NCBI GenBank assembly: GCA_001800095.1
Contig: MGUT01000029.1
Coordinates: 6,161-12,435, forward strand
Direction: 5' to 3'
Length of the DNA stretch: 6,275 nucleotides
From: Elusimicrobia bacterium RIFCSPLOWO2_01_FULL_64_13
GTDB taxonomy: Bacteria > Elusimicrobiota > Elusimicrobia > 2-02-FULL-39-32
Under the pieces are notes generated by a model. That model was not told the DNA's origin and did not search any database. It worked only from the letters and a program-made list of their open reading frames with translations. This document shows, in pieces, positions 5,669 through 6,275 of this stretch. The position numbers were made by a program, and so were the translations under genes. The number at the start of each line of letters is the position of its first letter. Position 1 is the first letter of the stretch.

Positions 5669-6275
5669 TTACTTGGAATAAAGCTCGACGATCAACTGTT
5701 CGTTGACCGGGAATGATATCTCGTCCCTCATGGGCCAGCTCTTGACCTTGCCGGCGAACTCCTGGGACTGGGTCTCCAGCCACGACGGCCTGGAAGCGGA
5801 TTCCTGCGACCGTCCCCACCATTTCTGAAAATGCGCATTGGCGCGCGATTTTTCCTTCAAGACCACGGTGTCCCCGGGCTTCAGGGAATAAGAGGGGATG
5901 TTCACGGGCCGCCCGTTGACGAGCAGGTGCCCGTGCAGCACCATTTGTCTCGCCGCCACCTTCGAAGCGGCGAACCCCATCCTCTGGACCACGTTATCCA
6001 GACGCATCTCCAGAAAACGCAGGAGGTTCTCCCCGGTCAGTCCCGGGCGCCGCTGCGCCCAATCGAAGTACCTGCGGAACGGCCGTTCGCCGACGCTGAT
6101 CATCCGGCGCAATTTCTGCTTTTCACGCAGGCGTTTCTGGTACTCCGACGGCTTCCGCGGCCGCCGGGCCTTGGAATGCTGGCCCGGCGCTTCCTTGCGC
6201 TTGTCCAGCACGCACTTCGTGACGCACTTGTCTCCCTTCAGAAAGAGCTTGGTCCCTTCCCTCCGGCACAACCTG
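5669..6275 (-). CDS. rpsD: Small-subunit ribosomal protein S4 (5' end outside the window)
   Basis: Primary 16S rRNA-binding protein of the 30S subunit body. The right edge cuts the gene. The first complete codons read Arg-Leu-Cys-Arg-Arg-Glu-Gly, which matches the N-terminal zinc-finger region of S4 and not a start, so the TTG at 6271-6269 is an internal Leu codon. By comparison with Thermus S4, about ten residues are missing. Counting that Leu as residue 1, the visible part has cysteines at 2, 16 and 20, a conserved basic stretch (REKQKLRR, about 49-56), an S4 RNA-binding domain at about 90-140 (RLDNVV, then VNGR and PGD), and the typical C-terminus ending in FPVNEQLIVELYSK. The cysteines indicate the zinc-binding form of S4, but the last pair is spaced C-X3-C where Thermus S4 has C-X4-C. 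The TAA stop lies 19 bp before rpoA. In enterobacteria S4 represses its own operon; whether it does here cannot be seen. Confidence 0.97.
   Translation of the reverse strand, partial: RLCRREGTKLFLKGDKCVTKCVLDKRKEAPGQHSKARRPRKPSEYQKRLREKQKLRRMISVGERPFRRYFDWAQRRPGLTGENLLRFLEMRLDNVVQRMGFAASKVAARQMVLHGHLLVNGRPVNIPSYSLKPGDTVVLKEKSRANAHFQKWWGRSQESASRPSWLETQSQEFAGKVKSWPMRDEISFPVNEQLIVELYSK

Noticed and set aside
6269..6271. TTG as the start codon of rpsD
   Set aside because: The codon lies inside the conserved Arg-Leu-Cys-Arg-Arg-Glu-Gly motif, and the preceding codon AGG continues it, so the gene runs off the right edge.

Overview
This is a compact, GC-rich (about 60% or more by eye) bacterial chromosomal segment. 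Every real gene lies on the minus strand, so the transcriptional order runs from the right edge to the left: rpsD (cut by the right edge), rpoA, rplQ, mreB, mreC, mreD, mrdA (PBP2), and probably the first bases of rodA at the left edge. No tRNA, rRNA, CRISPR array, mobile element, phage gene or foreign-looking block is visible. No stretch over 300 bases lacks a gene; the longest gap is the 107 bp between mreB and mreC.

Region 1 (about 4340-6275) is the end of the classical alpha ribosomal operon: ribosomal protein S4, the RNA polymerase alpha subunit and ribosomal protein L17, with gaps of 19 bp and a 4-bp overlap. Region 2 (about 1-4309) is the cell-elongation (Rod complex) cluster: MreB filament, MreC and MreD membrane scaffold, and the PBP2 transpeptidase. 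MreC/MreD and MreD/PBP2 overlap by 8 and 4 nt, and PBP2 probably overlaps rodA by 4 nt, so translation of the downstream part is likely coupled. The two blocks are only 30 bp apart and point the same way, so the shape genes may be read through from the ribosomal/RNA polymerase operon. A hairpin sits at each of the two non-overlapping mre boundaries (rplQ/mreB and mreB/mreC), the places where expression could be stepped down.

The host is a rod-forming or elongating, peptidoglycan-making bacterium. A zinc-type S4, a complete MreBCD/PBP2 set and high GC do not fix the phylum. An uncultivated, Gram-negative-type lineage is possible, but this is a guess. No new biological system is seen here. The points most worth a second look are the operon junction, the two hairpins, a predicted Cys-Cys-His-Cys metal site in PBP2, and an atypical cysteine spacing in S4.
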